Of a DNA stretch of 64,000 bases, positions 11,046-24,043 are shown in pieces. Every line of letters begins with the position of its first letter. The stretch's first letter is position 1. The stretch spans positions 4,836,001 through 4,900,000 of the forward strand of contig JASFXZ010000012.1 in assembly GCA_032209605.1 (NCBI GenBank), written 5' to 3'. The translations under genes and the position numbers were made by a program. Under the pieces are notes generated by a model. The model had not been told where the DNA came from. It saw only the letters and a list, made by a program, of their open reading frames with translations, and did not search any database. Source of the DNA: Mactromeris polynyma. Taxonomy: Eukaryota > Mollusca > Bivalvia > Venerida > Mactridae.

Positions 11046-11179
11046 ACGGTGGCACAGAGGTGACATCCGCAACACTTTATTTATATTGTGGCCACAACTT
11101 AGTAACTTCTGGCCACAACTTTTTATCTTGTGGCCACAATATAAATAAAATGTTGCGGATGTCACCTCTGTGCCACCGT
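11046..11179. mobile_element. Foldback MITE, ~58-bp terminal inverted repeats
   Basis: ACGGTGGCACAGAGGTGACA...TTGTGGCCACAA faces its reverse complement across a ~28-bp loop that holds a third TGGCCACAACTT. Total 134 bp; no coding capacity. Confidence 0.88.
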
Positions 11180-11807
11180 AGAATTGTGTCACCAACTGAA
11201 TAGCATGAAATTGATTATCGGGTTTTAGTTGTCGTTTCTTGTTAAAACGCCGAATGAATAAATTTAATTTTTTACACCATGATATTTTCTCCCTTGCACA
11301 TATTACATTAAATACAGTGGTTATTAATTAAGCTGAAAATGGCATGTCAATGCATTTTTTCTACGTTGACGCTGGCATTAGCATTATGAGAAAGTAAGTC
11401 TGCTACAGATGTTCCTCTCCAATTTATTCCGAATTCACTCTCCGAATTAAAATATAAATAATTTTATGTTATATATATATATATCTGATTGCAAGCAGTA
11501 TATAAAATTAAGAAATCAAACGATTCAAAATATAAATTAGGTGATATGAATAATATTTTTGCAGCTGCAAAATAATTGAAAATATCGGTTTGATTACAAT
11601 GTTCCTCGGCTGCATTGATTTATTTTCTCCTCATAAACTGATTCTTGCACAATCTATATAAGAGAGAGAATACGTAACTACTGGGAAAGCCACATACATA
11701 ATAGCCTGCATCCAGACGACAGCTAATTATTTTCCTACAACCAAATTATGAGATTCAAATCATATGACAGATTCGACTTCAGTAGATGTTTCAGACGATA
11801 TAAAGTT

Positions 11808-12522
11808 CCCGATAACAACAGACTGTATCAGTCCCGTGGAGACTGAATAGTAAACAGCGCAACCTGTCCGGAGTACTCATTTTGTTTGTATAAAGACAGC
11901 GATGAAATGTTCCCGATAACAACACACTGTATCACTGTCGTGGAGACTGAATTGTAAACAGCGCAACATGTCCAGTGCACCCATTTTGTCTGTATAAAGA
12001 CAGCGACGAAATGTTCCCGATAACAACACACTGTATCACTGCCGTGGAGACTGAATAGTAAACAGCGCAACATGTCCAGTGCACTCATTTTGTCTGTATA
12101 AAGACAGCGACAAAATGTTCCCGATAACAACACACTGTATCACTCCCGTGGAGACTGAATAGTAAACAGCGCAACCTGTCCAGTGCACTCATTTTGTCTG
12201 TATAAAGACAGCGATGAAATGTTACCGATAACAACACACTGTATCACTCCCGTGGAGACTGAATAGTGTACAGCGCAACATGTTCAGTGCACTCATTTCA
12301 TTTTGTTTGTATAAAGACAGCGATGAAATGTTACCGATAACAGCACACTGTATCACTGCCGTGGAGACTGAATAGTGTACAGCGCAACATGTCCAGTGCA
12401 CCCATTTTGTTTGTATAAAGACATCGAAGAAATGTTCCCGATAACAACTCACTGTATCACTGCCGTGGAGACTGAATAGTAAACAGCGCAACATGTCCAG
12501 TGCACTCATTTTGTCTGTTATC
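11808..12522. repeat. Satellite-like array, 104-bp unit, about 7 copies
   Basis: The anchor GTGGAGACTGAATAGT recurs at 11836, 11940, 12044, 12148, 12252, 12361 and 12464, so the period is 104 with one 109 and one 103. Units share TTCCCGATAACAACACACTG and CAGTGCACTCATTTTGT. The minus-strand ORFs repeat the same peptide and are artefacts. Confidence 0.95.
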
Positions 12523-13039
12523 GAGAGGTTGTTACTCAAGGAAGCTGACATTGATCAAATGTTTCTTCTGGAGAATATCGACAGTGTGCGGACAGTTTGT
12601 CAGGTATGGAAAGGTTGTAATGTTACCCTTAATTTCATTAAAACGAATTAATTAATTGATTTACTGTGTTGTAGTATGTTAACAATGTAGAATGTGGCAT
12701 TTTGCTAAACAAAGGGTAAAAATGAACACACGTCTACTTCGCCGATATCGTTTGGTCATAAATATACGTAATATTCAGGCGCAGTCAAGATTGCTTGAAA
12801 ATGTGATAGATGGACTGCTAACTTGCCAGTTTTTTATGATATACGCATTAAACTGTATTCCGTCAGCTGGCAGGGAAAATACATTCGTAAGGAAAAGGGA
12901 AAAAGGTCAAATACAAGAATCGTGAGAAAATGGTTACTGGAAACCCCTTAATTTAACCGTTTTGAACTTGATAGAAACAGCTTATTAGCTCACAAATCAC
13001 TATAGCACATCACTTTTTCAACATTTCGTCTTGAATCAT

Positions 13040-13620
13040 TTATGATACAAATCCAAATACATTTGTATAGCGCAAAAACTATTGTACAATATTCTATCGC
13101 GCTTCAAACACAGTCAATGAGGTATTTAGAAAATCCTATATATATACAAACACGGAAACATGCAAACTCTTCAATCGTAAAACATTTTAAACAAATATGT
13201 TTTCAGTTCCTTTCTAAAAGTAATTTCCTTTCTGATAATGTTTAGGTCTCTACGAAGAGCATTCCACCATTTTGGCCCAACCACAGTTATTGATCTGTCA
13301 GCGATTCTGGTTCTGGTCTTTGAAATAATAAATTGAATGTCATCAGAAGATCTTAGTCTGTATTTTCTTTGAACACGGTTGAACAAAAACCCAAAATAAG
13401 ATGGTGCTGTGCCCTTATAATGATTCCCAGTTATTTTATATTTATATGTATGATAATACTTCGTTGGATGAACTTTTGATGTGGACTTTTGGAGCTGGTT
13501 CCCGGCTTGCAGTCTTTTTTTGTGTTTTGAAAACGGGAACCATTGATGTATGCCTATTGCCACACTACTACTGACGGTTCCTGAGTGGTACCGTCCAAAA
13601 AACGTGGCATGGCAATGCGT
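13040..13620 (-). mobile_element. CR1-like LINE 3' fragment
   Basis: The minus frame 13626-13171 contains KTRTRIADRSITVVGPKWWN and FRKELKTYLF, the C-terminal end typical of CR1-group reverse-transcriptase proteins. Downstream on the same strand is GCGCTATACAAATGTATTTG, a common 3' end of such elements. The copy is 5'-truncated and lacks the RT domain. Confidence 0.75.
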
Positions 13621-14021
13621 AAACATTCGTCATTATCTCATCGTGAAAATAAATCGCTATCAATAGTACGAGAGAGGAAAGATTGTTAACACTTGAATAA
13701 TTGATGATAAATATAAACATGTTAGTGAGCTAAACAAAATAGTTATTTAGGTGAATAAAAACAATCGTGATAACACGATGATCCATTGAAGGAAGACAGA
13801 CAGGTGAACAGGTGGGCTGTGTTACAAGTTTCCATTTATCAGCATTGCAGTCTAATATACTTCGGACCAATTGTTTTGTATCGTATTACTAGCGTGTTGA
13901 TATACGATTTAGTTATGCAAATATCCATCACTAAGTATTATTGACGCCAATGCTTCCGTGTAGGAAAGGTAAACACAGTTGACTCGGTTGTGCTAAGTTC
14001 GTTCGATGAAATATAAATGTA
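13621..14021. other. No supported feature
   Basis: AT-rich DNA between the CR1-like fragment and MITE A copy 2. Nothing recognisable was seen. Confidence 0.5.
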
Positions 14022-14210
14022 CAGTCAAACCTGTCTGTAAAGACCAGCCATGGGAACAGCAAAATGTGGTCTTTGTTTACAGGTGGTCCCTATTAACAGA
14101 TTAAATATCATTGAAAATGGTCTAATGGGAGATAAAATTGGTGGTCTTTGCAGACAGGTTTTGCAATAGTGGTCTTTGTTCGAAGGTGGTCTTTAACACA
14201 GGTTTGACTG
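14022..14210 (+). mobile_element. MITE family A, copy 2
   Basis: Nearly identical to 9504-9692, with CAGTCAAACCTGT ends and flanking TA. The high identity implies recent activity of the family. Confidence 0.85.
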
Positions 14211-15041
14211 TATATAGTAAAAATAAAACGTGACCGTATTGTTTAACCTAAATATAGACAAATATCATGTCATGTGCACAAAATGTGACATAATGTTTTC
14301 TATAACTTCTAGATTTGTTCCAACAAATAGTTTTTTTCTTGTCTTTTTTCGACTTGGCATTACTCAATCGTGAGATGTTAAGCAATTTAAATATACCGCA
14401 TTTTGCCTGGAAATGTTTCAACAGCACTATTTTCAGTACCTTTACACGATGTACGCGTATATACTCATGTCATGGCATCGCCCATATGACGTGTATCCAA
14501 TATCAACGTTTTATGTTTTTTCCTTAAATGTAGAATTTTAAAAACTATTTAGCCAGACTGGCAAACGACTTAGAGAGCATTGTGACACATTTCCCCGACT
14601 TTCCGACAAAAATTCGCGAAAGTAATCTCCCTTGTCAAAATCTATATGAAGACATACATGGTCCAGCGATTGCCTCCCTTGATCCAATTGTATAAGTTAT
14701 TAGATTGAAATCCATATCTTTCATATATTTCTTGAAAGAGAGATTAAGTTGTTAGAGTGAATACCACACACGAGAGAATGCCTCCCCACACAGACATCAG
14801 GGAAACAACCGTCTTCAAACATTAGGCAGTGAGGAGGTGCAAGGGTAAACATGTATGGGAATAGGGCCTGGGGTACAATGAATGGTCAATCTCATTGAAA
14901 TCAGCCCCTAACTTTAGCTCCATTATTTTCAGCTGTTAGCGTATAGTATAGGAGCGTGCGACTGGGGCTGATTTTAATGAGATTGAATGAATGGTCTGAC
15001 CAACCATCAAAAATAACTATTGACAATGTAGGGGGGCAACA
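14211..15041. other. No supported gene
   Basis: A 70-codon ORF at 14315-14527 is unrecognised. Near 14893-14990 an inverted pair (TCTCATTGAAATCAGCCCC and GGGGCTGATTTTAATGAGA) suggests a small foldback element. Confidence 0.45.
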
Positions 15042-15524
15042 AAGGGGGAAAGTTTAATGAAGGGGGAAAGTTTAATGAAGGGGGGAAGTTTAATGAAGGG
15101 GGAAAGTTTAATGAAGGGGGGAAGTTTAATGAAGGGGGGAAGTTTAATGACGGGGGAAAGTTTAATGAAGGGGGAAGTTTAATGAAGGGGGAAAGTTTAA
15201 TGAAGGGGGGAAGTTTAATGAAGGGGTAAAGTTTAATGAAGGGGGAAGTTTAATGAAGGGGGAAAGTTTAATGAAGGGGGGAAGTTAAATGAAGGGGGGG
15301 AAGTTTAATGAAGGGGGAAAGTTTAATGAAGGGGGAAAGTTTAATGAAGGGGGGAAGTTTAATGAAGGGGGAAAGTTTAATGAAGGGGGAAGTTTAATGA
15401 AGGGGGAAGTTTAATGACGGGGGGAAGTTTAATGAAGGGGGAAGTCTAATGAAGGGGGAAAGTTTAATGAAGGGGGAAAGTTTAATGAAAGGGGAAAGTT
15501 TAATGAGGGGGAAAGTTTAATGAA
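15042..15524. repeat. Minisatellite, 17-19 bp unit (AGTTTAATGAAGGGGGAA), ~26 copies
   Basis: Purine-rich tandem units of AAGTTTAATGAAGGGGG vary mainly in G-run length (4-7). The strand asymmetry is strong, and G-runs about 18 bp apart could in principle pair as G-quadruplexes. Confidence 0.95.
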
Positions 15525-16242
15525 TGGAATACATCACGGAGAGAGCCACGACGAAAGTCAGTAATCATAGGTCGAAAGCGGGAGACAAGACCATGAATAT
15601 ATTATATCAAGCAAAGTAACTGCACATGGGGAAAGGGAACTTAACAGACAATTAAAAAATAAATAGAAAAAATAACCAACCAGTCTTGAGTTATAAATAC
15701 CAACCCGGTGAATTCTTACATAATGCAGTGACTGCATGCTATTGATAATGGTGCTAGCCATTCTGGATACACGTGGGCAACACATAATGATACACAGACA
15801 TGCTAATTAATGTCTTTAATATCGTTATTTTACACATTAATTAGACCTAAAGTGCTGTTAACACGATGTTTTACCGGTTATCATGCCATTGGGAAATTAG
15901 AAGTTGCAAAAAATTGTATTGATCAAAACTGGTCATTTAGTTGACTCAGAGAAATGGTAATGTGCGCATATTATATATATTTCTCTATGGTGGCATATTT
16001 CTGCTACCAGTAAACTACTTAATTAACTACATAATTATGTTGTTATCACATTTAAGAAACTAAATAATTACTTAATTAACTAGATAATTATGTGGTTAAC
16101 TAGATAAGTATCGTGATAAACTTTCATACCAGATAAATATCTTAACACGCAAAATTGTCTGATAGTGCCCACAACTGCCACCATATTTTGTCTGATCAAA
16201 TGTCATTGACGATTTTAAAAAGGTCTATATTTCGACAGTGGT
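15525..16242. other. AT-rich, no gene
   Basis: Includes degenerate short repeats of TTAATTAACTAGATAATTATG around 16015-16110. Nothing coding is supported. Confidence 0.5.
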
Positions 16243-19200
16243 ATAACATACATACATTTATTGGTATTCGGCAATTAATAGCCTTTGGCCATTTACAATA
16301 TACTATGGCAAAGACCCTACACACAAACATACAGAACGCAATTATAATATTTAACAACAAAAAAAGAAAAGAAAAGAGAATCAATCAATGGTTACAGGAT
16401 ATAAATGTGTATACATAGTCAAAATGAGGCAACACAGGAAACAGTTAAATATTTTCGAGAGTTTTTGTTCTTACTTCAAATGCTTCTGAAATAAATTTTG
16501 CAATTTTTTTATTTTTTGTTGACAGTATATTATTAAATTTCTCAATACAAGGCCATGAGGTTTTCGGTAAATATTTCTTTCTGAGGTCATTGTACATCGG
16601 ACAGCACATTAAGAAGTGGTATTCAGATTCAACAACGTTTCTATTGCATACTTTACATAATCTATTGTCCCTATCAATACCTAACATTCTTCCTGCTTCA
16701 ATTTCTAATTTATGATCACTCAATCTAAAGCATGTTAATTGTTTTCTTAATTTATCATTACCAAATTATGTCAAGATAACTTTCGTATTTGAAATCATTT
16801 TTATATTTGCAATAGTAATTCAATTTTGACATCGATTGAATTGAAGCATTCCAGTCCTGAATAAATTGATCATATATTCTGTTCTTAATCAATGGTAGGT
16901 AGTTACTATTTTGATTGAAATTTGTACGGACATACGTAAACCCGAGATGATCAATGATTGAGTTCAAACGGGAAGCCCAAGAATTGCTATTTATATTAGC
17001 ACATAGATCCAAATACATGAAGTTGATAGAAGATTGGTTATTTTTCATAATTTTCAACCAAAACTTGATAGATCTAATTTTACTAATTATAGATAATGGG
17101 AACCTTCTCAGTTCACCATATACAGCGTAATTAGGTGTCTGATGTTTAATACCAAGTATCTTTTTACAAAACCTTACATGCAATTTATCTAATAGTATAT
17201 CCTTGTTTTATAAACACCCCATACTTCGGACCCATACAGTAAAATTGGAGCTACCATTGTGTCAAACAAAGATAACTTTGTCTTAATATCTAACTTAACT
17301 TTGTCAAATAATGATAATAATTTATGGTATGCACCTAAAGCTTGTTCAGTAAGAGTGTTAACAGCAGTAGACATATTACCATTATAAGTGAACTTAATTC
17401 CTAAATATGTGAAATTGTCAACTCGCTCAACCTTTTCCCCATTTATGAAAAAATCTGAATAATTAGTTTGTTTTCGTTTTTCAAATACACATATTTTTGT
17501 TTTGGTCACATTGATTTTCAAACCCCATTTTTCTGAATATCTATATACATTATCAATTTGAGATTGTAGACTTTTAGGATTAGTTATGAAAACACTATGT
17601 CATCAGCAAATAATATCATATACATTGACAATAATTCCAAATCTTTATCCGTTAACGTATCAAAATCTATATTATCAACAATATCATTTATAAATAAAAT
17701 GAATAAAAGGGGAGATAACGGTTCTCCTTGCTTTAATCCTATTGTGACGTCAAGGAAATCTGATATTTTCATTGTACTAGATATTTTCACACATGATTGA
17801 ACTTCATTGTAAATACATTTAATAATATTTGTCATTTTGCAGCTGATGCCTGGTTGTATCAATTTTACCCATAATGCATCCCTATTCACTGAATCAAATG
17901 CCCTTTGGTAGTCTATAAAAATACTATAAAGTCTTGTTTTGTTACTCAAAACGTTTTGTATTACAGAATGTAAAAAGAAAATTGCATCAGCTGTAGAACG
18001 ACCATCGCGGAAGCCAAATTGTGATTCATTAAATGTGTTTTCAGATTCGCACCAAGCATTAATACGATTTCTCAATAAAAGTGAAAAGATTTTACCCATA
18101 ATGTTAACAAGTGTGATTCCTCTATAATTCGACGGATTATTTTTATCTCCCTTTTTATGAATAGGAACAATGTTACCTTTAAACCAAGCATTTGGATATA
18201 CACAGTTGTCAAATATATAATTAAATATCGTACAAAGATATGGTGATATAAAATCATTCGAATCAATAAAAAAAAATTGCAAAATTATTTTCATTGTCAC
18301 AACTTTTGTAACGTTTCAACATTGAAATGGTTTTGTGCACTTCATATACTGATATTGGTCGATCAAGTAGATCAATGTAAAGAGTTTCCTCCCTTGATGA
18401 TTGAAATTCGTTTATATTAAAGTTACCCTGGGTTTCGTTGGAAATATTTGCAAAATATTCTTTAAAATCTTCAATTGACACATTTTCAGCAGAATCCGTA
18501 TTATTGTTATTACAATCAAACTTTTTAATATATTTCCAAAATTATCTAGGCGCTTTCTTTCTCATATTTGATAACATTATTTTTTCGGTATGATAACATT
18601 TCTGTTTCGCCTTACGTTTATTTTGGACAAAAGCACGTCTACAGTTCATGAAGTGCACTTTGTTTATTTCTGTTTTATAACAATTATAATTTCGTTTTGG
18701 AGCATAGAAAAGTGATTTCGCCCGTCTGCAATTTTCATCAAACCATGGCGATCTTCTCTGTTTCGTTTTTGGTTTGGTACTATATGTACGACCAAAATAT
18801 TTAAATGAGATATCATATACAACATTGGAAAACATATTAACACATTCATTAATGTGAGACTCGTTAGACAATAACTTATCTCTAATATCATTTAATACAT
18901 CGGCATTTGAACGAACTCGTTCAATAAATTCGTCTCTAATGGAGGTATCCCATACAATTTTGTCATAACTCAAAACTGTTTTATAAGACCTATCAATATC
19001 ACAACAAAAAGAAACTGCAACTGGACAATGGTCCGAAAATTCCGTCATGTCTAATACACACATATACTATTCACATATTTAAAGCAGTCTGCACTAGCGA
19101 CTAAGTAATCTACTAACGTTGTGCTACATGTATCATATTTCATCACTGCTTTTAAATTATTGTTTACAGCCTTGTCAATTTTGTTTAATATTCTTATGTG

Positions 19201-19320
19201 CGTGAGTTGTATCAATAAATCGTCAGTTTTTCCACTAAGAAAATGAATCATACCTAGAAACACCGTCTAGAGAACATAAAATCCAGTTGGCATTAACATT
19301 TACAACTTTTTGTACAAGAA
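16243..19320 (-). mobile_element. Nimb/I-like non-LTR retrotransposon, 5'-truncated and dead
   Basis: The minus strand holds, in order, the end of an endonuclease (FSDHCPVAVSF), a linker, reverse transcriptase and a C-terminal zinc-knuckle-like CKVCN...YHFLMCCPMY block. The 3' UTR follows and ends near GGCCAAAGGCTATTAATTGC and AATAAATGTATGTATG at ~16243-16285. The 5' half of the endonuclease and any ORF1 are absent. Confidence 0.85.
16445..19320 (-). pseudogene. Broken ORF2 (endonuclease-RT) of the LINE
   Basis: RT motifs are seen within 18300-17584: IVPIHKKGDKNNPSNYRGIT, FGFRDGRSTADAI, IFIDYQRAFDSVN (catalytic Asp), GLKQGEPLSPLLF and LFADDIV (catalytic Asp pair). The frame then continues in other frames as KINVTKTKICVFEK, LLYGSEVWG, HVRFCKKILGIK and the CxxC-H-C block to 16445. 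Frame changes occur near 19055, 18285, 17583, 17205 and 16740. No single protein can be made. Confidence 0.85.
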
Positions 19321-19531
19321 TTTCGATTGAGCGTTATTGAATTTACACGTTTTATTCCAAAACCACAATGATATTCCTTCGTGCCAATAACAGTAAATTT
19401 TATTTTAGAAAAAAATTGTATTGTTGGCAGATAATATAACAACGTGAAGTACCAAGCTCTCGTATCAAATATGCATGGATCACCATTATATACTCAGTAC
19501 ATTTGAAAACGCTCAAAACAGATTTTCTCAT

Positions 19532-19653
19532 TTTTTTCGGCGCAGCCGTACTAACATGGTTTTGCTATTTGCATATCAGTGTTTTGTAAACCAATCAAAT
19601 CTTCGTTAACCACCATGGCAATTTCTCTTCCATGATTGAATCGAACAACGTTT
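19532..19653 (-). repeat. Dispersed repeat, split copy, 3' part
   Basis: CGCAGCCGTACTAACATGG to TCGAACAACGTTT matches the end of the ~290-bp repeat. The remainder resumes at 21682. Confidence 0.8.
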
Positions 19654-20284
19654 CGTCGACGATTTAAATCTATCAGTGAACATCATCTTTTCAATTAAAA
19701 AAAACATACGCTATTTCAGAACCAGTTTTTCCCTTCTTAAGGAAGTATACGCAAAATACAACATTTTGTAATTAAATGATATCAGTTTCTTTCTAAATAT
19801 ATACGACCTTTAATAAATTAAAGATTTATGTGTTCAGACCTGTAATCGAACAAAACATTTTAAGAAGACTTCATATTACCTTGTATGTAAATAATAAAAG
19901 ACGCAACATTATGTTGACTGTCTGACTGACTGACAAAAGAAGCTTTATTTCTACAATATGTAAATCACAAAGTATATCAGATTTAAAACACTGATGAAAA
20001 CTTTATAACAAACAGTAACTGCTGTTAAAATACAAATGTAATCAAATATAACATTTTTAGAATACTTCATATTATTTCAATGTAAATAATAAAAGTTGCA
20101 ACGTCACCAACAATGACATAGCACCGTTTTCCTTTAAATCAAATTATGGTAAACAAATTTCTCTTTTTATGCTCGTGAGGTATGGAATTCAATTCCTGTA
20201 AATATACGTTGCCTGTCTGATACAGAAACTTTTAAAAATAATTATAGGAACTACTTAATGCTTAAACAATGATATCAATAATGT

Positions 20285-20606
20285 ATGTATGTGTCTTATG
20301 TGAGGTGTCTGTTGTTGTTGTTTTATTTCAATTTTTATTTTCAGATCATCTTAACTTTTGTAGTTTTTAATAGTCTCATTTACATCCTGATGTTAAAACA
20401 TGATGTTGATGTACAATGTATTGTGTGTGCGTGTGTGAATGCGTGTTTGATTGGGTGGATGTGCGTGCGTGTGCGTGTGTGAATTCTTGTTTGTTTGTGC
20501 GTGTTTATATTGTTAATAGAAGGCCATATTGAAAAAAAGATGTACAATTTATTGTTAACCTTAACTATGTAACCTTCTGAAAATAAAGAATTTATTATTA
20601 TTATTA
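20285..20606 (+). mobile_element. LINE 3' UTR fragment with (TTA)n tail
   Basis: A TG/CG-rich stretch is followed by CTGAAAATAAAGAATTTATT and a run of TTA units, the usual tail of Nimb/I-like non-LTR copies. No coding part is attached. Confidence 0.55.
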
Positions 20607-20607
20607 T

Positions 20608-20785
20608 GTTGACTGACTTACATGACTCTCACTGACTGACTCATTGGCTGACGTGACTCACCTAACTGGCCTGTTTTACTGACTAAGTGGCCTGTCTCAC
20701 TCATTGACTGACCTGACTCCCTGACTGACTGACCTGACTCCCTGACTGACTGACCTGACTCCCAGACTGACTGACCTGAATCACT
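20608..20785. repeat. Degenerate short tandem repeat (CTGACTGACCTGACTC)
   Basis: Imperfect 14-16-bp units of CTGACTGACCTGACTCC, directly after the LINE tail. The minus ORF at 20800-20618 is an artefact. Confidence 0.8.
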
Positions 20786-21681
20786 AACACCCATCGACAA
20801 TCAAACGATTTAAATTTGTTGTAACAGAAAACTTAGAACATATAATTTGCTGTTCCTTTTTTTCACAAAACAATGTGAAGTGGTTTGTATGTATTTCCAT
20901 ACTCTAACCAATCTATACAGAAAAAGAAAAAATACGCAAATACCATTCCTGAACTACAGAACGAAACCGTCAACCTCTGATTCACTGAAATAGTTTTAAC
21001 ACAAAATAGTACTTTAAGTGAAGAAACATATCTATAGTGTATTTCTTACATGAAACAAAAAAGTACAGACTTTGATTGCAGTAATACTTTGACTATATCT
21101 TAATAGAAACTTTACCAGCCTTAACCGAGGAAACTTGTACCGGCACTATGAATACTGCTCAATTTTCTAAATGTAGTAAATTGTCTTAGAAACTGTGATA
21201 ATTTAGCCTTGAATATTTCGATTTTGAAACATTTCATTTACACATAACATCACGTAGAACATTTTGATTATATTTAGTTTTGTTATAATCTGTTTATACA
21301 ATCACTTGTAATATTCATATTTACGTATGAAAAACGTGTACATTGTAATAGAAATATAAGAACAACACTACTACTATGTAATTGATGTTATTCATTAATA
21401 TATATAGATATATATGATATTTTTCCACATCACATGATGATGTATTTGTGTACATATTTGTTAATGACGATAAGCCCATAAACACTTTATGTTCTGTTCT
21501 GTTCATTGAAGGGTTTTTTAAAAACATAATATACGACCTTTAAGAAGAACAAAAAAAATACGACTAAATATCACATGCTTTATCTGAAGTAACTGATTGG
21601 CTATCAAAACGAAAGACTTCGCAAACAATGTATCAGTGTTAGTTTCTTCTAAACGAGCGATAACAAATTTCGCGCCAAATA

Positions 21682-21890
21682 TGTAACCTTGACAACGATT
21701 GGTTGACCTTTCGATAAAGGGTACGTTACCTTACCGAAATCCACTGAATTTCGGTGAGTTTACCGAAATCCATTTTGGATCTGGAGTGACCAGCAATCGT
21801 AACATCTCGGCATTGTTTTATGTTGCACAACAAATCTTAACCTTCAGATTGCGCTGACCATCTTTTTTCAAGACAGTTCTTGCTTTGACT
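21682..21890 (-). repeat. Dispersed repeat, split copy, 5' part
   Basis: Matches the first two thirds of the ~290-bp repeat on the minus strand, including CCATTTTGGATCTGGAGTGA and the GCGCTGACCATC end. Confidence 0.85.
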
Positions 21891-22653
21891 TACATAGGGA
21901 TACCAGAAAAGTACGGTACATTGCATTAGTTCATGTTAATTTGCAATATATACGCTATATTTTATTGCAAACATTTGGTATATTTGGAACGGTTTTGATA
22001 AAAAAGAAAACTCTCTACCCGCAACGTAGGGTGACAAATTAGAAAAGCGTTTCAGTGTTTGTCTCACAGAATATAACATCGAAAGCAGTGACTTCTTTAC
22101 ACGTCAAACATTACAACAACCTCAAGTTCACCCTGACGTGGTTCCGTAAATTCACTTACAAGAACTTCATACACATGTACTCTACAGGACCAAGCAGGAG
22201 ATCAAAGCGAGTAGAACGTATAAATGATACAAACAGATTTAACAATATCAAATAGATCTTGCGTGTTATACACTGGTTGATATCAGTGCTTAGATGTATT
22301 GACCGTGGTAATCAGATATGCAATCTGAAGTGTACTGAAGACCACTTCAGAATAAATACCGTATGCATAATTTCTAAGACATGCAACTTCTCTATCTTAC
22401 TTTAAAGTGCGTTTCAACCATGTAATTTTCATCAGTGCAGGTTATATATGCACCTCTTGCATGTGAGCAAGCTGTTTACAGAGATGGTCGGTGACCAAGT
22501 GCTTATTACATACTTACAGATACCGATCATTCCTACTTTGTGTCTCATTCGATCAAGAATATATAAAGAACAGTACGTACAGAATTGCTGAGATAGTTGT
22601 GTCTACACTCATCTGTTGTGCATTCCGTGCAGTTTGACTTGAATAGATCTACA
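21891..22653. other. No supported feature
   Basis: The 66-codon ORF at 22055-22255 is basic and unrecognised. The rest is ordinary AT-rich DNA. Confidence 0.45.
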
Positions 22654-24043
22654 CTAGGGTTGTCAATATTCCGTTATTTTGTTAACCGGATAATCGTTTA
22701 ATCTTCCGAACGGTTAACCGAACATGACATTAGGTTCGGGTTTCGTATTTTGCAGTGTATATTTTTACCATGACACCGGTAAACTAGACCTATATTCTGA
22801 AGGATATATTGTTCGAATAGTGTTGAGCATAAACCATACATTTGTATAAAGAAAAAGAAATATCAATAATTTCAATTATTTTTTCCAAAATGAAAAGTAG
22901 ATGTTTTCATAAAATAAACTAATAACCGGATAATGTTTTACTAACCGATTAGACAATACATACAGCGGTGTCGGAAATGTTTATTACTTACGAATAATAT
23001 GGTGGTTCATTGGCTATATTATTGTGTACGCAATGACCATACAGAACTGTGGAATTCAGTAATAGACCGTGTTGGATATAGCGAGTATGGTAAACTTATA
23101 TATATGAGTACTATAGACCAGTGTAGGTTAATTTTGAGTCTCGCTGTTAGTAATAATGGTGTTGCATTACATAATGTACGTATAGCTTTAGCTGTGCGAA
23201 AGCTTGTTTGAATACTATTAATAGTCAATAAGCTTGCTTTACTATGGGAAATTGTTATATATAGGTCTTTGCCATCATCATGTATCTGTAGATCACTTGT
23301 TTTGCCTTACATTTCGTTTCGGTAAGGTAAGCTTTAAGTGACATTTAATATCTTAAACATGATATTGGATACATACACACATACTTGATTATTGTTGCTG
23401 TGTATATTAATGCATACTTATCGCAATCTATGTGGTAAAATATTTATTATTAGAGTTATGTATAATGCAAACCATTTACACTGTATGAAATATATGTATA
23501 TATGTTTTGATCTTCAATACTTGAGGAATAAAAGTAAAGTAAGCATTGCACTTAAGGTACCTTACCTTGTTAAGGTTAAGATAGTGTTTTGCTACTGCCC
23601 TTTCCATTTCAGTCAGGCTCTAATCAATTTAAGCTTAAATCCAATCACGTTGTATGTCATACTACTGTCTTTGTTTCGTTTTCGGAAAGACAAAAGTGTG
23701 CTTACAGTCATTTTTTCCCAAGCTAATTGGTTATTCTTAATTCAAAAGATGTCTAGACTTATCATTATTTAAAAACTTGCACAATATGTGCCTATTTAAC
23801 CATTCTTTTTTATAACCTATGCATGTATTGATGTTTAAAAAAAATTAATCCCTAGTCTCAGGAATATACTACGTGTACATTCATCATATATACATTGATA
23901 TTTGTTCCGTTGATATTAGTAAAAAATGTTTGTTTTGTTTTGTTAAAACTGTATATACTGTTCTGCTCTCCAACTTGGGGGAAATAAACGAAATAATAAT
24001 GTCAAAAAAGGTTAGTCGGTTAATCGTTTACACCCTTAATATA
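22654..24043. mobile_element. Possible non-autonomous DNA element with TAACCGG-type ends
   Basis: Begins AGGGTTGTCAATATTCCG...TAACCGGATAATCG and ends GTCGGTTAATCGTTTACACC, with internal TAACCGGATAAT repeats. The ends are roughly inverted. Interior ORFs (23392-23772 and others) are unrecognised. Confidence 0.35.

Larger units (their letters stand above)
19654..21681. mobile_element. ~2.0-kb insertion splitting the dispersed repeat
   Basis: Flanks AACGTTT and TGTAACC rejoin to the uninterrupted sequence seen at 43722 and 57622. The ends (CGTCGACGATTTAAATC and, inverted, GGCGCGAAATTTGTTATCG) are only loosely similar. No transposase ORF is seen. The insert contains a LINE 3' UTR at 20285-20606 and a GACTGACC-type tract. 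Confidence 0.6.

Noticed and set aside
11828..12551. 101- and 109-codon minus ORFs
   Set aside because: Repeat peptides from the 104-bp array.
13171..13626. 151-codon ORF as a host gene
   Set aside because: The C-terminal RT-protein end (GPKWWN...FRKELKTYLF) and the LINE 3' end after it show it is a CR1-like fragment.
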